Of a stretch of 64,000 nucleotides of DNA, positions 23,480 through 35,360 are shown one piece after another. Within the stretch, counting starts at the first letter, position 1. Each line of letters opens with the position of its first letter. The notes under the pieces are model-generated. The model made no database searches. It saw only the letters and a list, made by a program, of their open reading frames with translations, and had not been told where the DNA came from. The position numbers and the translations under genes are program-made. The DNA is from Vombatus ursinus (Eukaryota > Chordata > Mammalia > Diprotodontia > Vombatidae). The stretch spans positions 26,790,642-26,854,641 of the forward strand of contig NW_020954610.1 in the NCBI RefSeq assembly GCF_900497805.2, read 5' to 3'.

Positions 23480-24000
23480 TTAAACAACATATTAAGCAAA
23501 GAAAGAAGAATAACGTGAAGTCTGTTTGCTCATTTCAAATTAGACTTTGCTTTTCTGGTTTATGAGCCCTCTTGCTGTGACCCCTGCTCTCCTCATTCCT
23601 TTTCTTGTTCCCTCCTCCTTCTCCTTCCTTCCAAGTAAATCACCCTAATTATTAACTTTCTAAATGAAGCTCTAAATAAGCTATTTAAGTTTATTCCTAT
23701 TAGAGGGGACAACAGATTAGAAATCCAATGCCACCTGGGGTTGGAATGTGTTAGATTTCCATGCTAATACCTCATGCATGTTTTATGCTTCAGATTAGTA
23801 GTTAATGTGGTCATTGATCATCTCATGTCATGTGGGCCACAAAGCTTGGGGCTTTGGGCTGATTTTCTTGAACTTACTTCCAAATCAGTATTCAAATTCC
23901 AGTGCAAGTTTCTGGGTTGTTAAGACAGGTCATATTTGCTTTTGATAGAGGCCAGAAACATTTTTCTAACTATTTAGACCCTGCTTAGATAATAAACAGA
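23480..24000. other. Candidate conserved non-coding block
   Basis: Repeat-free with homeodomain-type cores (cctaattattaac, ttagtagttaatgtgg) and a bicoid-like gggattt near 23450. Conservation is a guess from texture only. Confidence 0.25.
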
Positions 24001-24409
24001 GTATGATAGAGCATTCAAATAACAGAGTATGAAAATTTGACCAAAGCAAAGACATTTCCTAAAACATGAATCTTAAAACTCTCTTTGTACCTTGGATAAT
24101 TTCTGTCTGCACTGAACCTTGTTAAAGGGCCCAAGTCCCGGGTAGCTTACCCCAAAATGTGTTTGAACTACAAGGACCTCCTGCATTTCCCATATTAGGC
24201 ACAAAATGGAGTGATAGGTTTCTGGCTTGCAGGCATTTAATCTCTCTCTCTTTGTGACAGGAAGTTTGACTACACATTTCAATGGATCCGTGAACTCACG
24301 CATGTTGGATAAAGTTATACTTTTTAGTGTCTCTTCATTACATACTATTCTTATCCGTGTTCCACAGAGAATCTGCACAATTTGATGAAGGCTTTCCTCT
24401 AGGTCAAGA

Positions 24410-24650
24410 GTTCTTACCATTATTTGTGGCCTGGATCCCTTTGGCAGACAGTGAAACCTATGGACCCCTTCTTATAGGAATGTGTTTAAATGAAAAATAA
24501 AAAAACCTAAAATACATAGAATTACAAGGGAAACCAATTATCTTGAAATGCAGTTATAAATTTCTCTATACAGATACACACATATATGCATGTGTATGTG
24601 TGTGTATACACACATGTATTTAATTCATGGATCTCAGGTTAAGAACCTTT
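24410..24650. mobile_element. Palindromic DNA-transposon remnant with inverted ends
   Basis: Left end gagttcttacc and right end ggttaagaacctttt are inverted relatives (ggttcttaacc type). Inside are cctggatccctttggcaga, cctatggaccccttct and a CA/TG microsatellite near 24565-24615. A second copy lies at 54180-54350. It looks like a non-autonomous cut-and-paste element with no coding. Class (hAT or other) is not certain. Confidence 0.6.
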
Positions 24651-24859
24651 TCTTTGAGTCTTTTTTATGTTTCTTTAATATCAGTTTATAAACCTCTTAT
24701 TTCTCATGTCTGTGACATGGCCAGCTCACTTCCTTTTTCTTTCATATATAACATCTCTCACTTACTGGAATGCCATTGGGCATTAGACTGTTACTCTTTC
24801 TATAGGAAGAAGAAGGGGCAGTAGAGTGAGGGTAGTATGTGACATGTACATTTCCATAA

Positions 24860-24970
24860 AGTATCATTCTTGGAGTCAAGGAGACCTGGATTCAACTACT
24901 TTTGACACATGCTAGCTGTGTGACTCTAGCTAAGGAATTCAACCTTTCAGTAACACAGGAAAATCTTTAA
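24860..24970 (+). repeat. MIR/tRNA-SINE fragment
   Basis: Contains cttggagtcaaggagacctg, a B-box-like attcaactac and catgctagctgtgtgactct. Confidence 0.65.
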
Positions 24971-24989
24971 AACAAAAAATTGCAAGCAA

Positions 24990-25825
24990 GTTGCCAATCT
25001 GTGTCAAGGGAAAAAGAAGGGAGTTTTCATACTGATAATGCCTTAAACAAATAAAATCATAGGTCTGCATACCCCCCTCAAGCCCCAAAAGGGACAAAAA
25101 ATCCCATGTATTGTTATCGTATGAATATAATTGCAGGAAATATTGTATGGGTTACTTATACTTATCATGTTTCATTTTGTTACCCTCTGGCAATGACTTT
25201 AATTCTAAAGAAACTGTGATTTAATATCCACAACCATAAACTATTATTAAGTGAACATCTGTGTTTAAAAAACAAAACTGCATTGGGGGGCAGTTTGAAG
25301 TTGTGAAGACTATTGCATGATTTCCCAAGGGTAATTTATGAGAATTTCTTCTTCCTAATCAATTCTGGGCCTAATTCCAGTTGTAGTTTTTATCCCAAAT
25401 ATATGTTGTGATGTGCTAGCTGAGTGGACTGTCCATACAATGTCATGCTATATTCTGGATGGCAGGCATTTTTCATCCATTTAATTCAAGTCATCCATTT
25501 TAGTTAGGTCAATCTTTTTCTACTATTCATAGATCTTAACTAAAGAGGCACTGTGGTGTTTTGATATCTTATGTAATCAGCAGAATATCATTTGAAATTA
25601 GGTGAATATTGGAGATCACATAGTCTATAAGGAATCCTTCCAAATGGACTCTAACTAGAACTTCTTTCAGGACAGTGGTGAGCATCCTTATCAAGTAATC
25701 ATCTCCTTTTTAAAAATAACTTGATTTATATTAATAATCAGGAGTTCACTGAACAAAGTTGTTCCTATGGTTGCCTCTACTAAGAAACCATGGATGATCT
25801 TAATAACAAAAACAAAAACAAACAA
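24990..25825. other. No recognisable feature
   Basis: Unique-looking sequence without supported features. Confidence 0.45.
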
Positions 25826-25942
25826 AAATTGGGATAATAATAACACCTATCCCATAGATTTATTAGAATCAAATGAGATAATATGTGTAAAGTGCTTAGT
25901 ATGGTATCTGGAACATATTAGGTGCTTAATAAGTGTTTTATC
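25826..25942 (+). repeat. MIR 3' half
   Basis: gggataataataacacctat, caaatgagataatatgtgta and catattaggtgcttaataag follow the MIR 3' end closely. Confidence 0.75.
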
Positions 25943-27900
25943 AAAGGATAAAACGTTTTCTCTTTCTCTTTCCAGCATGAACATAAACAGATCATCTAAT
26001 TTCTTAGTGCCTCACACAACTCTCAGCTGAGATTGATTCTAATAAATCTATGAGATAGGTGTTATTATTAATAAGACTTTTCCTATTTGTATTCCTTGGA
26101 AGGGTTCAAGGCATTTTGACTTTGTGACAAATAATTTACATAGTAACCCTATGAACTAGTATGCAAGTGGTAAGTCAGGGTGAGGTAGAGACTTAGTTTA
26201 GTCAGAGAAGACCCAAAATATAATAAAGTTTTAATGAGCTGCTGAACTAACTATACAAGAAAATTTCATTCCTTGATACCTTCGTGAGGTGCATACACTT
26301 TTCTAAGTGGATCAATTGAAGAGTGGGTTCTATTGGCTGAGCAAACAATTTAGCCACACCTCTGGAAAGTTTAATTTGCTAAACCCTGGATGAATTTTAG
26401 CTGTTCAATCTAGACTTTGCAAGCTGTCAGTTGCCTGAGCAATAGACTTCATGTAGAAGATGAGTAGAAAATTTCTCCTTTCTTTTTACCCCCACCCTGC
26501 ATTGGTTATGTGACTTTAAGGAGAGTGACTGTACCAGTGGTAGAAAACAATTGTCAAGCAGAGAAACATTATTTTTAGGCATCTACAAATATGAAAGAAT
26601 GTCACCTGAAGGAGGAAGCAGCTTCAAGGATCATGATCCTTGTCAGCTGGGAAAAGAACTAGCTATAGACTCAATAGAGCAGCAGATTCTAGAAGGCTAA
26701 TTCAACAACCTTTACTCAAGGGGAAGCTTTGTGACAACTTCCCGAAGGGATAAACGACTTCTAAGATCTGCAGTGCCAAGAATTATGAGTCTTATTTGCC
26801 ACACATATCTCCTACATTTGTATCTTACTACCACTCTTCTGTGCTTTATCCTACTCTTCTCATGAACACTCCATATTTGTGAGAGGTTTATGAGAAGAAT
26901 ATTTTGTAGCTACTGTTTTTTCCATGACCTCTTAGTAAATGCCTTTGCCCTAAGTAAATTGTATCTACTGGCTGATTACTAATGAAAAACACAATGATGG
27001 GGACTCATGAACTTTTAGGAGTGGGGACCCACAGGCCCCCCACCAATCCCAGGTAGAAGACACTCTCTAGGGTTCCAGACCATCAATGTGAATGTGATTT
27101 GGGGTATTAACTCAGAGGAGGTGTTACACTAGGTTTCATCAATAACTAAGCTACTCCACTGGACTATTTAGATATTGCAATACCCCTTAAAAGCCAATGC
27201 AATATTCTCTAGTTAAATGATATTAACTACTATTTATGCAATAATGAGGAGGATAATATGCAGTATTGCCTTTGGGAAATTGTACAATTGTTTCTCATTG
27301 AAACAAAGGATTATCTTTCAAATAATAATGTTCTAGTGATGTTGTACAGCTATCTGTCATGGAATGCCACTGTCTCTGAGGAATTAAAGTTGAAGATCAC
27401 CCTAAAGGGCAATAAGGTGAATTATATTTACCAAAAGGTGAATAATAGGCTAGAGTAAATTGTAACAAATTACAAATGAGGAATAGCACAAGAGGAGAGG
27501 TATAAAGAGTCTCATCAGATAAATGTAAAACTGGTAAAAAAAAAAAAAAAGAGAAAGACTAGTAGATGAGGAGGGAATCATCTCACAGCCTGCACCATCA
27601 TCCAAAGAATGTCAAGTGATCCAGAGGAAAGCATCCCTTATGTTGAGTGGACACTCTGTTCCTGGTTTGTGGGAGGGAATGAACAAAAGTCACACCTGCA
27701 GACATGAACAGATTCTATTCTACATCACTGGAGGAAATATTTACATTGATGAGATCATAGTTCCATCAAAGGGTCAACATTTATATGGTTCTCAGCTGTC
27801 TCAAAAAGTAGTTGGGGCTTTCTTAAGTACCCTCTTCATATTGTGGGTTAGAGCTCAAGCACTGGCAGAATGTGAATTTATATAAAATTCATACATCTTA
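25943..27900. other. No recognisable feature
   Basis: No supported repeat or gene. Contains an A15 run at 27538-27552. Confidence 0.45.
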
Positions 27901-27904
27901 GGAC

Positions 27905-28114
27905 ATGGCATGACTTAGTCAATAGTGTATTAGAAATGGAGTCAGGAGATCTGACTTCAAATCTTGCCACAGACATTAGTTTGTGCAATATATTCAGAAA
28001 GTTACTTAACCTCTCACTCTCAGTTTGTTTATCTGCAAATGAAGAAGTTGGGTTACATGTCTTTTAAAGTACCTTCTGACTCTAAATCTATGGTTAAGGA
28101 TATTATATTCGTAC
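27905..28114 (+). repeat. MIR SINE
   Basis: Head catggcatgacttagtc, then aatggagtcaggagatctga, cttgccacagacatt, cagtttgtttatctgcaaat and a closing gtaccttctgactctaaat. Confidence 0.75.
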
Positions 28115-28800
28115 CAATGGTGTATCAGGGAAGGGTTCATGGAGAAGGTAGCATTTGAAATGGACTTTAAAGATAGCAATTCAATGGATGCAGAAGGGGA
28201 AGAAGGATATTTGTGAGGGACCAAAAACTTAGGCTGAATATGAACTTTCCTTGTCAGGCAATAAGGGACCACTTGAAGATATTTTATCAGAATCATGACA
28301 TGACCATATCTATTGATAAGGAAGATGAGTCCAAAGGTGATTTGAATGAAGAATTGAAGTGGAGAGAGAGAGTTGAGTCAGAAAAAATATAGGAGACTCT
28401 GGAAATAATCTAGGTATAAGTGAATATTGATACCAGTGCTGGTGGTTGCACATGGGGTAGAGAGGAGGGGATTCATCTGAGATGTCATAGGATCATAGAT
28501 AGACCATCCAGTCCAACTCCTTCATTTGATAGTTAAGGAAACTGAAGCCCATACAAGTAAGAAGGTGCAATTGGCAGGGAATGGTGATTGATTGTAAGCA
28601 AGGATTGAAGAAGAGGGAAGAGTAGACAATAATTCCAAACATAGGAGACTGAGTAAATTTTAATAGTAAGAAACTAGAAGGAGGAGCAAGAAAGTTTATA
28701 GAAAAAAGATGATGAATTCAGTTTTTTTCAACATTTTGCTTTTAGGGTGCTGATGGCACTAATAGTTGGAGATGTCCTGCCAGCAGTTGGAGATATAGGT
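28115..28800 (-). mobile_element. L2 LINE fragment, interrupted by a SINE
   Basis: Reverse-oriented L2 landmarks are gggttcatggagaaggtagc, atttgaaatggactttaaag, atgatgaattcagttt and ttggagatgtcctgccagca. A MIR-type piece at 28483-28600 interrupts it. Confidence 0.7.
28483..28600 (-). repeat. SINE fragment inside L2
   Basis: ataggatcatagatagacca, tccagtccaactccttcatt and ggaaactgaagcccata form the reverse of a marsupial MIR-like SINE. Confidence 0.6.
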
Positions 28801-28811
28801 TTGTAGCTAAG

Positions 28812-28900
28812 AAGATAATTCAAGGATCAAATGAGATAGTAAATGTAAAGTACTTTATGAACCTTAAAGTGCTATATAAATGTTAGTCATTTTTATTAGG
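28812..28900 (+). repeat. MIR 3' tail
   Basis: caaatgagatagtaaatgta followed by ccttaaagtgctatataaat is a standard MIR 3' end. Confidence 0.7.
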
Positions 28901-28914
28901 TAGTTTGAATCCCA

Positions 28915-29060
28915 GGTTTCATAGTATAAAATTTAATTTGACCCTCAAGATAACTTCCTGCAGCAGGGAGGGCAAATTTCTATCCTCATTTTATATATTA
29001 TCAAACTGAAGCACTGAAGGGTAAAGGAATTTGCTTTTGATTACATAGTTATATATTGAC
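28915..29060 (-). repeat. MIR-type SINE fragment
   Basis: tcctcattttatatattatc, gaagcactgaaggg and gattacatagtt fit a reversed MIR core. Confidence 0.5.
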
Positions 29061-29074
29061 AAAGCCAGGAAAGA

Positions 29075-29340
29075 AGGAAACAAACATTTATTAAGTACCT
29101 ACCGTGTTCCAGGAATTGTGCTAAGTCCTTTACAAATATCATCTCATTTGATCTTCACAACAATTCTGGGAGGTAGGTGCTACTACTATTATCCCCATCG
29201 TACAACTGAGCACCTAAGGAAGGCAGATGTCAAATGGCTTGTCTAGGATCACATGGCTAGAAAGTGATTGAGGCTAGATTTAATTAATTTCTTCCTGATT
29301 CAAAGCCCAGTGCTCTATCTACTATGCAACCTAACTGCCA
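29075..29340 (-). repeat. MIR SINE, near full length
   Basis: aacatttattaagtacctac, ccaggaattgtgctaagtcc, tcatttgatcttcacaac, attatccccatcgtacaac, aggatcacatggctagaaag and the terminal ctctatctactatgcaacct give the complete reversed order. Confidence 0.85.
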
Positions 29341-31780
29341 GGATGCCTACCTAGTTCAGTGTTCTGCCTCGGCAAAATAAAAATACCCATTCTCAAAAAG
29401 CAAACAAAAGAAAAGTGCCAAACAACTCACTAAAGATTAGGGAAAAAATCCTAGCAGTGAGAAGAGAATAAAGCAAACATATGTGCCCAAAGAGCCCATG
29501 AAAATTTGCATTTTGTCTCTTTCAGAAGAAACAGTTGGACTAACCTAAGAGAGCTCAAAACCCATTTTGGTTCTATTGATTCACTTGTCCCTGAGGTCTC
29601 CACATCATTTTTAGGATTCTATATGGATATGTGAATTCAAGAGAGAATGGCATCTTCAAAAAATGTTGTCTATTAAGTTGTAAGATATAATAGATTTTTT
29701 TTCTATTACACTTGTAAATGTGCCCAGAAGCTACTAAGCAAGGGACATAACTTATAAAAATAACAACTATGATAAATAAATTATGATTCCTTGAAAAACT
29801 GCCACCAATATGCTACATCAATTTGTATGCAATGAGACATTATGGGATTACTTGGAAGTTTTACAGAAAAAATTCTTAAATACATTTATAGATAATAGAC
29901 TTCTGAAAAGAAAACATGATAATCTAAAAGTTTATTAAAATCTTAGCCAAATCTTTTGTCATGTACCAGAACACATCTTGAAAGTCAAGAACCATTGAAG
30001 AAAGGCTTATTACCTAATTGAAATAATGTTAGGAGGGAAAGTAATACTAAACAGATGACTGTTTAGTTAAGCAAATAGAAACCATAAGTGTTTCACTGAC
30101 TTGTACAGCTATATTCCAACTTAAGGTCATTAGGTGATTTCGTGTAGAATTGAATTTAGATGAAACAACATTTCTGGGGCAGGAAGTTAACAGTAGCCAG
30201 ACCCACATGGGTGGCAAGAAGAAATCACAAGCCAGGGCTGTTCAGGCAGGGAATCTAATGACATTACAGGGTAGTTTAAGACTTCTTGGTGAGGTTTGGT
30301 CATAACATTTTAATGATATTATTGCTAAATGACATTAGCCATGGCAATGTTTTGTAAGGTATGCCTATATTCCTGTTTTAATTAATCATATTGAACCAAG
30401 CTCCTTTGCTGATGGATATAAGTTTGATTCAGTATGATTTATTAAACTAGAAATATGAGCCTGTGCATTTCCACTATGTTATGCACCAAAGTACAGAGTG
30501 GTGTAGTGAATAAAAGCACTAAACTTTGATTCAGGGTAAAAAATCTGCATGCTTTCCCATTTCAATATGAAGCACTGCAGTAACATGTCACATTTTCTCT
30601 ACTGAGGCACTGGCAAATATCAGTACCCTCTGGAAGCTGAGAATATGCCTCTAGGGAAGGAGTAGTGATGGGCCATTTGGATGTGTTGAAAGGATAATTT
30701 CCTGTTGATAATGGGGTAGGGCACTTTTGATTCAAAACTGACCTGTCCTTTAGGTAAGGACAACATCCTTGAAATTAAACTGGCACCCATCCAATCAACT
30801 TGGCACTTAAGAAGCATAAGGTATGATTTTGCCTTCAACCCCAAGAAGGAGCAAAAAAACAGGTAATGGAAAAACTCACAATGGAGAAAGTCAATTTTAT
30901 TGGACTATTGCTGTTACTTGACTAGACTATAAGCAATGGGGAGAACATAGGGTGTATTCACATAAATATATCCTTTCCCTTCATCTTAGACATCTATCTT
31001 GACTAGGAAAAACATCTAGGCTCCCTCCTCCCTTTTTTCTTTGGGTTTTTATGAGGCAAACAGATACTTACTATATCTGAGGCTCTATCTAGGACTCATT
31101 CTTCCCTTTTCTTAGTCTTGGAGCCTAGATATGCTTTGTGGCTATTCTTCCTCTGCTGGTAACCACTGGGAGAACAAGGCTCTAAGTAAATGTGTCTGCA
31201 TGTGGGGTTCAGGGGTGGCTTCATTCAAGCTTTTTTTATTGTCTCAGTATTTCTCATCATGATTTAGAATGTCTGATTTGACTTCTTCTGATCTGACATG
31301 ACTGTGTGACTGACTTTGGGAAAATCATTTAAATTCTCTGACTCTCAATGTCCACATAAGTAAAAAAAAAAAAAAGAAGGCAGCATGGTATAATGGACCC
31401 TCCCAAATCATATTAGGAAGGTCTGTTATACCATGATGTTGTACTATATCCAACATCATTTAAAGTAATTATTTTCTCACCCAAAGATACTTAATAGTGA
31501 AAGTCAGAGATAATAACAAGCTGGTTGGACCATTGACTTGACCCATTTTAATATTTTTATGTAAAAATTTCCCCTATCACTTTCAGAAGATATAGCAATG
31601 TACTTCCCAGGATATTATATTTACTCCCAATCCCTTTGGCAGTTACTGCTTGGGGGAAGGAATATAAGGAGAGATTCTGACCTCCCCAGCCAGGACTCTG
31701 AAATCATATAGTGCTGACTCTCTGGATCTACTATCTTATAGTTCAGTTCTTTCTCTAGGTCTTGTCTTCCTTACTGGATT
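29341..31780. other. Mostly unique sequence
   Basis: A weak MIR-like head lies at 30490-30600 and another MIR trace at 31275-31375. A fold-back pair lies at 31384-31435. No gene is supported. Confidence 0.4.
31384..31435. repeat. Imperfect inverted repeat
   Basis: The arm catggtataatggacc (31384-31399) pairs with ggtctgttataccatg (31420-31435), with 14 of 16 positions complementary and a 20-base loop. Both arms resemble MIR-type SINE heads in opposite orientation. Confidence 0.75.
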
Positions 31781-31789
31781 ATGGGGAGG

Positions 31790-31885
31790 CAGATATAGTG
31801 CCATGCCTCTTTCTATTCTTTATAGCATTTACCATAATACCTTACATATAAAAGGCATCCAGGAGTTATTGAATGAAAAAATAAC
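31790..31885 (+). repeat. L2-like 3' tail
   Basis: tctattctttatagcattta, cataataccttacatataaa and a terminal gttattgaatgaaa resemble the L2 terminus. Confidence 0.5.
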
Positions 31886-31983
31886 AAATGCTTGAAAAAC
31901 ATAAAGCTGCGCACACACACATGTGAACACCATTAATGAGAAGCTAAGATTCCTAATTATTTTTACAAAAGAGCAAAGATTTT

Positions 31984-32150
31984 CCCTTCTTCTAAGTCCC
32001 TTCCTTCCTCCCTCCCTCCTTCCCTCTATCCCTCCTTCCTTCCTTCCTATTTTCCTTTTCCCCTCATTCATTCCTTATATTCTTCCTTTATCTTTCCATC
32101 CCTTCCCTTCTCTTCCCTTCTTTCTTTCTTCAGTCCCTCCTTCATTTCCA
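31984..32150. repeat. Pyrimidine-rich (CCTT)n-like simple repeat
   Basis: Degenerate ccttcctccc and ttcctt units, strongly strand-asymmetric. The long open frame it makes is not a gene. Confidence 0.9.
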
Positions 32151-32289
32151 AAATTATTCTTGTGGACAAGAAGAAATGTACATTGTGTGATAGTATAGTT
32201 AGATGGGTACAAAGCCAGTTAACTTAAATATTGATGAATATATCTATGTAAACATGGAAGGGTCTATAGCAGTCTGCTACATTATTCTA

Positions 32290-32700
32290 ACACTGGTCCT
32301 GTCCTAGTCAAATTTTTGATATCTTGGGTGAAGATATAGAAGACTGGCCTATAATATTTTCAGAGGATACAAAACTGAGAGGCATAGTTGAAATATTAGA
32401 GGATAGAATTAAAAACAAAAAAAAATTATTGACTGAAACAAACAAGATGATATATAATAGAAATAGGTGTAACATCTTGCACTTAGGTTGAAGCAATAAA
32501 CTATGTAAGTATAGAATTGAAGAAACCTGATTTAACAGTAGTTCACATGAAAAAGACCTAGGGGATTTTGTTGACTGCAAGCTCAATATGAACCAACAGA
32601 GGATGTGACTGCCAAAAAATCCAATGTAGTTTTAGGTTGATATGACAGAAGTCATGTAGAAGACTAGTTAGGCTTTCAGCCCACAGGATTTAGTTTGATG
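32290..32700 (+). mobile_element. L3/CR1 LINE, end of RT ORF
   Basis: Plus-strand translation gives EDTKLRGIVEILEDRI, equivalent to the YADDTKLGG box and what follows it, then EKDLGDFVDCKLNMNQQRM, the conserved EKDLGV.VD.KLNMS motif of CR1-clade RTs. The first residues of the catalytic box are lost and stops are present. Confidence 0.8.
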
Positions 32701-32835
32701 GTATTATAGATTTCATCTAATCCAATACCCTCATTTCATAGTTATGGAAACTGAGGCCTAAAGAGACTTACCAAAGTGATATAGGCAGTAATTAGTGAGT
32801 TGCAATTGAAGCACTGGTTCTGGACACGGAACCTA
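32700..32835 (-). repeat. MIR-type SINE fragment
   Basis: catctaatccaataccctca, gttatggaaactgaggccta and aagagacttaccaaagtgat fit the reversed SINE. Confidence 0.65.
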
Positions 32836-33098
32836 GGGTCGGTGTAATTGGAAAAATAAAATACTATTTGGAAAAAGCTTGCATGAGGTCCCTGTCCTCT
32901 CTCTTACTTGTCTTCCCACCCACTTACCCTCTAACCAATTTCCTTAGTATCAATCAACCAATCAACAAACATTTATTATTTGAAAATTCAAGGCAGGGTG
33001 ATGGTAAGAGAGCTGGGATCAACATTAGGAAAAGCTGTGTTCAACTTCACATAGTTGTGCTGTCTCTAGAAGTAAATCTCTAGAAGGCATCATCATGC

Positions 33099-33215
33099 CT
33101 TGTCTAATTCTTTGCCACCACAAAAAGAACTGCTATAAATATTTTTGTACATGTAGGTTCTTTTCCCCATTTTTATGATCTCTTTGGGATGCAGACCTAG
33201 TAGTGGCATTTCATG
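33099..33215 (-). mobile_element. Short L1 ORF2 C-terminal fragment
   Basis: tctttgccaccacaaaaaga, tttttgtacatgtagg and gatgcagacctagtagtggc match the terminal ORF2 segment of the other L1 copies. It is truncated on both sides. Confidence 0.85.
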
Positions 33216-33539
33216 CAAACTTTTTTGACAAGGGAGATCATAACATGAGAGTCGGAGCTAAGCAGTTAAAACATGAAGAAATCAGTTAGCAGTGGGGGAA
33301 AGTGAACAAAAGTCATCCTTGCAGGCTGAAGTGTTTATGCCCAGGGATTTGTGCTTCTTGGACTTAACCACACAATGCTACCCTCCACTAATTCTGGCAA
33401 TTAGACTCAGATATAGTAGCTCAGTCTTTCGGAGTAGTTCTGGGCAGGAGCTTGTTGGGTAGAAATGGGAGAATCTGTTGACTAGTCAAAGTTAGGATAA
33501 GAAGTGGATAGGGCTCTGCCAACAAGCAGGTAGAGCACA
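33216..33539. other. No recognisable feature
   Basis: Nothing supported. Confidence 0.45.
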
Positions 33540-33670
33540 TGGGATCTTAGGTTGAGAGCTGGAAGGAAGCTTAGTTTAATCCCTCGTCTTATAGGTGAGC
33601 AGAAAGGTGACTCATAGTGACACCCAAGGTTGCAAGGTTCCTCTGACTCAAAATTCTGTGTTCTTTCCAG
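33540..33670 (-). repeat. MIR-type SINE fragment
   Basis: gagagctggaaggaagctta, ccctcgtcttataggtg and a closing ttctgtgttctttcca fit a reversed SINE with a unit-like head. Confidence 0.5.
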
Positions 33671-34204
33671 TTATTTCCAATTAGCATTATATGAACAGAG
33701 CAACAAAAATGACAAAAAGTGGAGATTACCTACTATAGAAATCTTTTATTTTTCTTTTAATGCTCATTTAGAACCATATTGCTTGTCAATTTCACAAAAG
33801 CACTTGCTGGAGAGTCTGATTGTTTTCTTATTCCTTATTGATCTTCATATCAATGAAGCTAAGCAGATGAATCTAATAATAATTTTCAACTCTGCACTAC
33901 CTTAAATGTCTGAGTGGGCTAGGCTTCCTCTAGCCTCAGATATTATGTCACTACTATTTTTCCATCTTCTTATTAATCCATAGAGGTTCTCTGACTTTGC
34001 AGAGAAGTACTCAATTATCTACATGTCTTCATCTACATCTACATGTACAGTTATTTCTAGAGTACAACCAAGTTCTGATAGACTTTTGCCAGAAGTTTTA
34101 ATGATTGTCTGAGTGAAAGCTGGAAATGTATGCAGACAATTGCTTCCTAAGTCTCTTGTTCCCTCCCTGAAAATGTGTTAGCAAGCACAGACTAAGAAGG
34201 AACC
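33671..34204. other. No recognisable feature
   Basis: Nothing supported. A 91-codon open frame here has no recognisable domain. Confidence 0.45.
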
Positions 34205-34300
34205 CATTCAATTAAATTCAGCAAGCATTTATTAAGTTCCAACTCATGTGCCAGGTAGTTCAGATACAACAGCATCTAATGTGACACAACCAATAATTAT
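34205..34300 (-). repeat. L2-like tail
   Basis: cagcaagcatttattaagtt and catgtgccaggtagttcaga resemble the reversed L2 end. Confidence 0.5.
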
Positions 34301-34359
34301 GAACACATAGTAGTCAAACACTTAAAATTTAGCAAAGCCCAGGTATAATGACGTCTGAA

Positions 34360-34920
34360 TTTTTTTTAAACATGTTTTATTGATGTGTTTTTCCCCCTAC
34401 ATCATAATAAACTCCAGGCATACGCCATACCTTGACAGTCTTCTATTATAATAGAGAAACAACAATTATGTAAAATCAACCAACACAATGATCCTGACAA
34501 CTATTCACCATTTCATGCCTGTAGTCCTCTCTATCAAAAGGAACAAGGTGCTTCATCTCTTTTCTGACCAAGAATGGTTATTGCAGTTATTCAGTGTTTG
34601 AATTTGTTTAGTGGCTTCCCCCCCTCATTTGTATTATTGTAATCATTGCACATATTGTTACGCCAGTTCATTGTACCTCACTTTGTATCAGTTCATACAA
34701 CTCATTCCACTTTTCTCTGAATATTTTACATCATTTCTGGTGGTACAAAAATATACTAAGGCATTCATACACTACAGTTTGTTCAGCCATTCCCGAGTTG
34801 ATGGACACTGACTTTATTTCCAGTATTTCACTATCACAAAAAAGTATTGCCATGAATGTGTTGGTGTATTTTGGCTTTCCCCCCTTTTCTTTACCTCCTC
34901 AAGGTACAAATTAGAGGTTT
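34360..34920 (-). mobile_element. L1-related 3' end, divergent subfamily
   Basis: The right part has tttgttcagccattcccgag, ttgatggacactgactttat and the L1 ORF2 C-terminal layout. The left part is a 3' UTR unlike the other L1 copies here, which suggests another subfamily. It lies immediately before the retrocopy. Confidence 0.65.
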
Positions 34921-35048
34921 TTTTTTTTTCTCATAAAATAAAAAGACACTGCGATAGGAACAGTTTCTACTAACAATTTGTAATCCATGGAAGACTGGTA
35001 GGCCCCTGACACAGTAACTAATTTTTCCTTAAAAAGGTAAGGAAATTG

Positions 35049-35360
35049 GCGGTGAATGGCGCCAGCGGAGGGGGTCAGCGCGCACCGTCCGACCACGGAC
35101 CTTTCCCCGGCGCCCGGCCATGCCGGCCCTCCCGGGAGCCCTCTGCGCTGGGAGGGCTCAGGCAGAGCCTTCTGCGGGCCCCCGGCCTCACTCCGCAGGC
35201 AGCAGCGGTTACTGATTAACCCCAACCAACCTGGTGAAGTTCGAGGGAGTCCCCGAGAGTCGTTCTAGGGCCAAGTGTGCCCGAAAAAAGGGGGGAACCT
35301 GATCCTGCAGACTAGCTACTTGGGGTGTCCGACCCGGGGCTGGGCATGGCGTCAAACATT
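35049..35360 (+). other. CpG-rich former 5' UTR of the RAB3IP retrocopy
   Basis: This is the only CpG-dense stretch seen in the window (cggcgcccggccatgccgg and similar). It starts right after the target-site duplication, so it arrived with the mRNA and marks the parent gene's leader. The retention of many CpGs in a decayed retrocopy is unusual. Confidence 0.75.

Noticed and set aside
24073-24420. A 115-codon open frame on the minus strand.
   Set aside because: No recognisable domain, no splice or start context, and composition like its surroundings. It overlaps the edge of a transposon remnant.
31923-32198. Pro/Ser/Phe-rich 91-codon frame.
   Set aside because: Translation of a pyrimidine-rich simple repeat.
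35056-35268. GC-rich 70-codon frame in the RAB3IP retrocopy leader.
   Set aside because: It is in the former 5' UTR and has no known domain. Open frames are common in GC-rich leaders.
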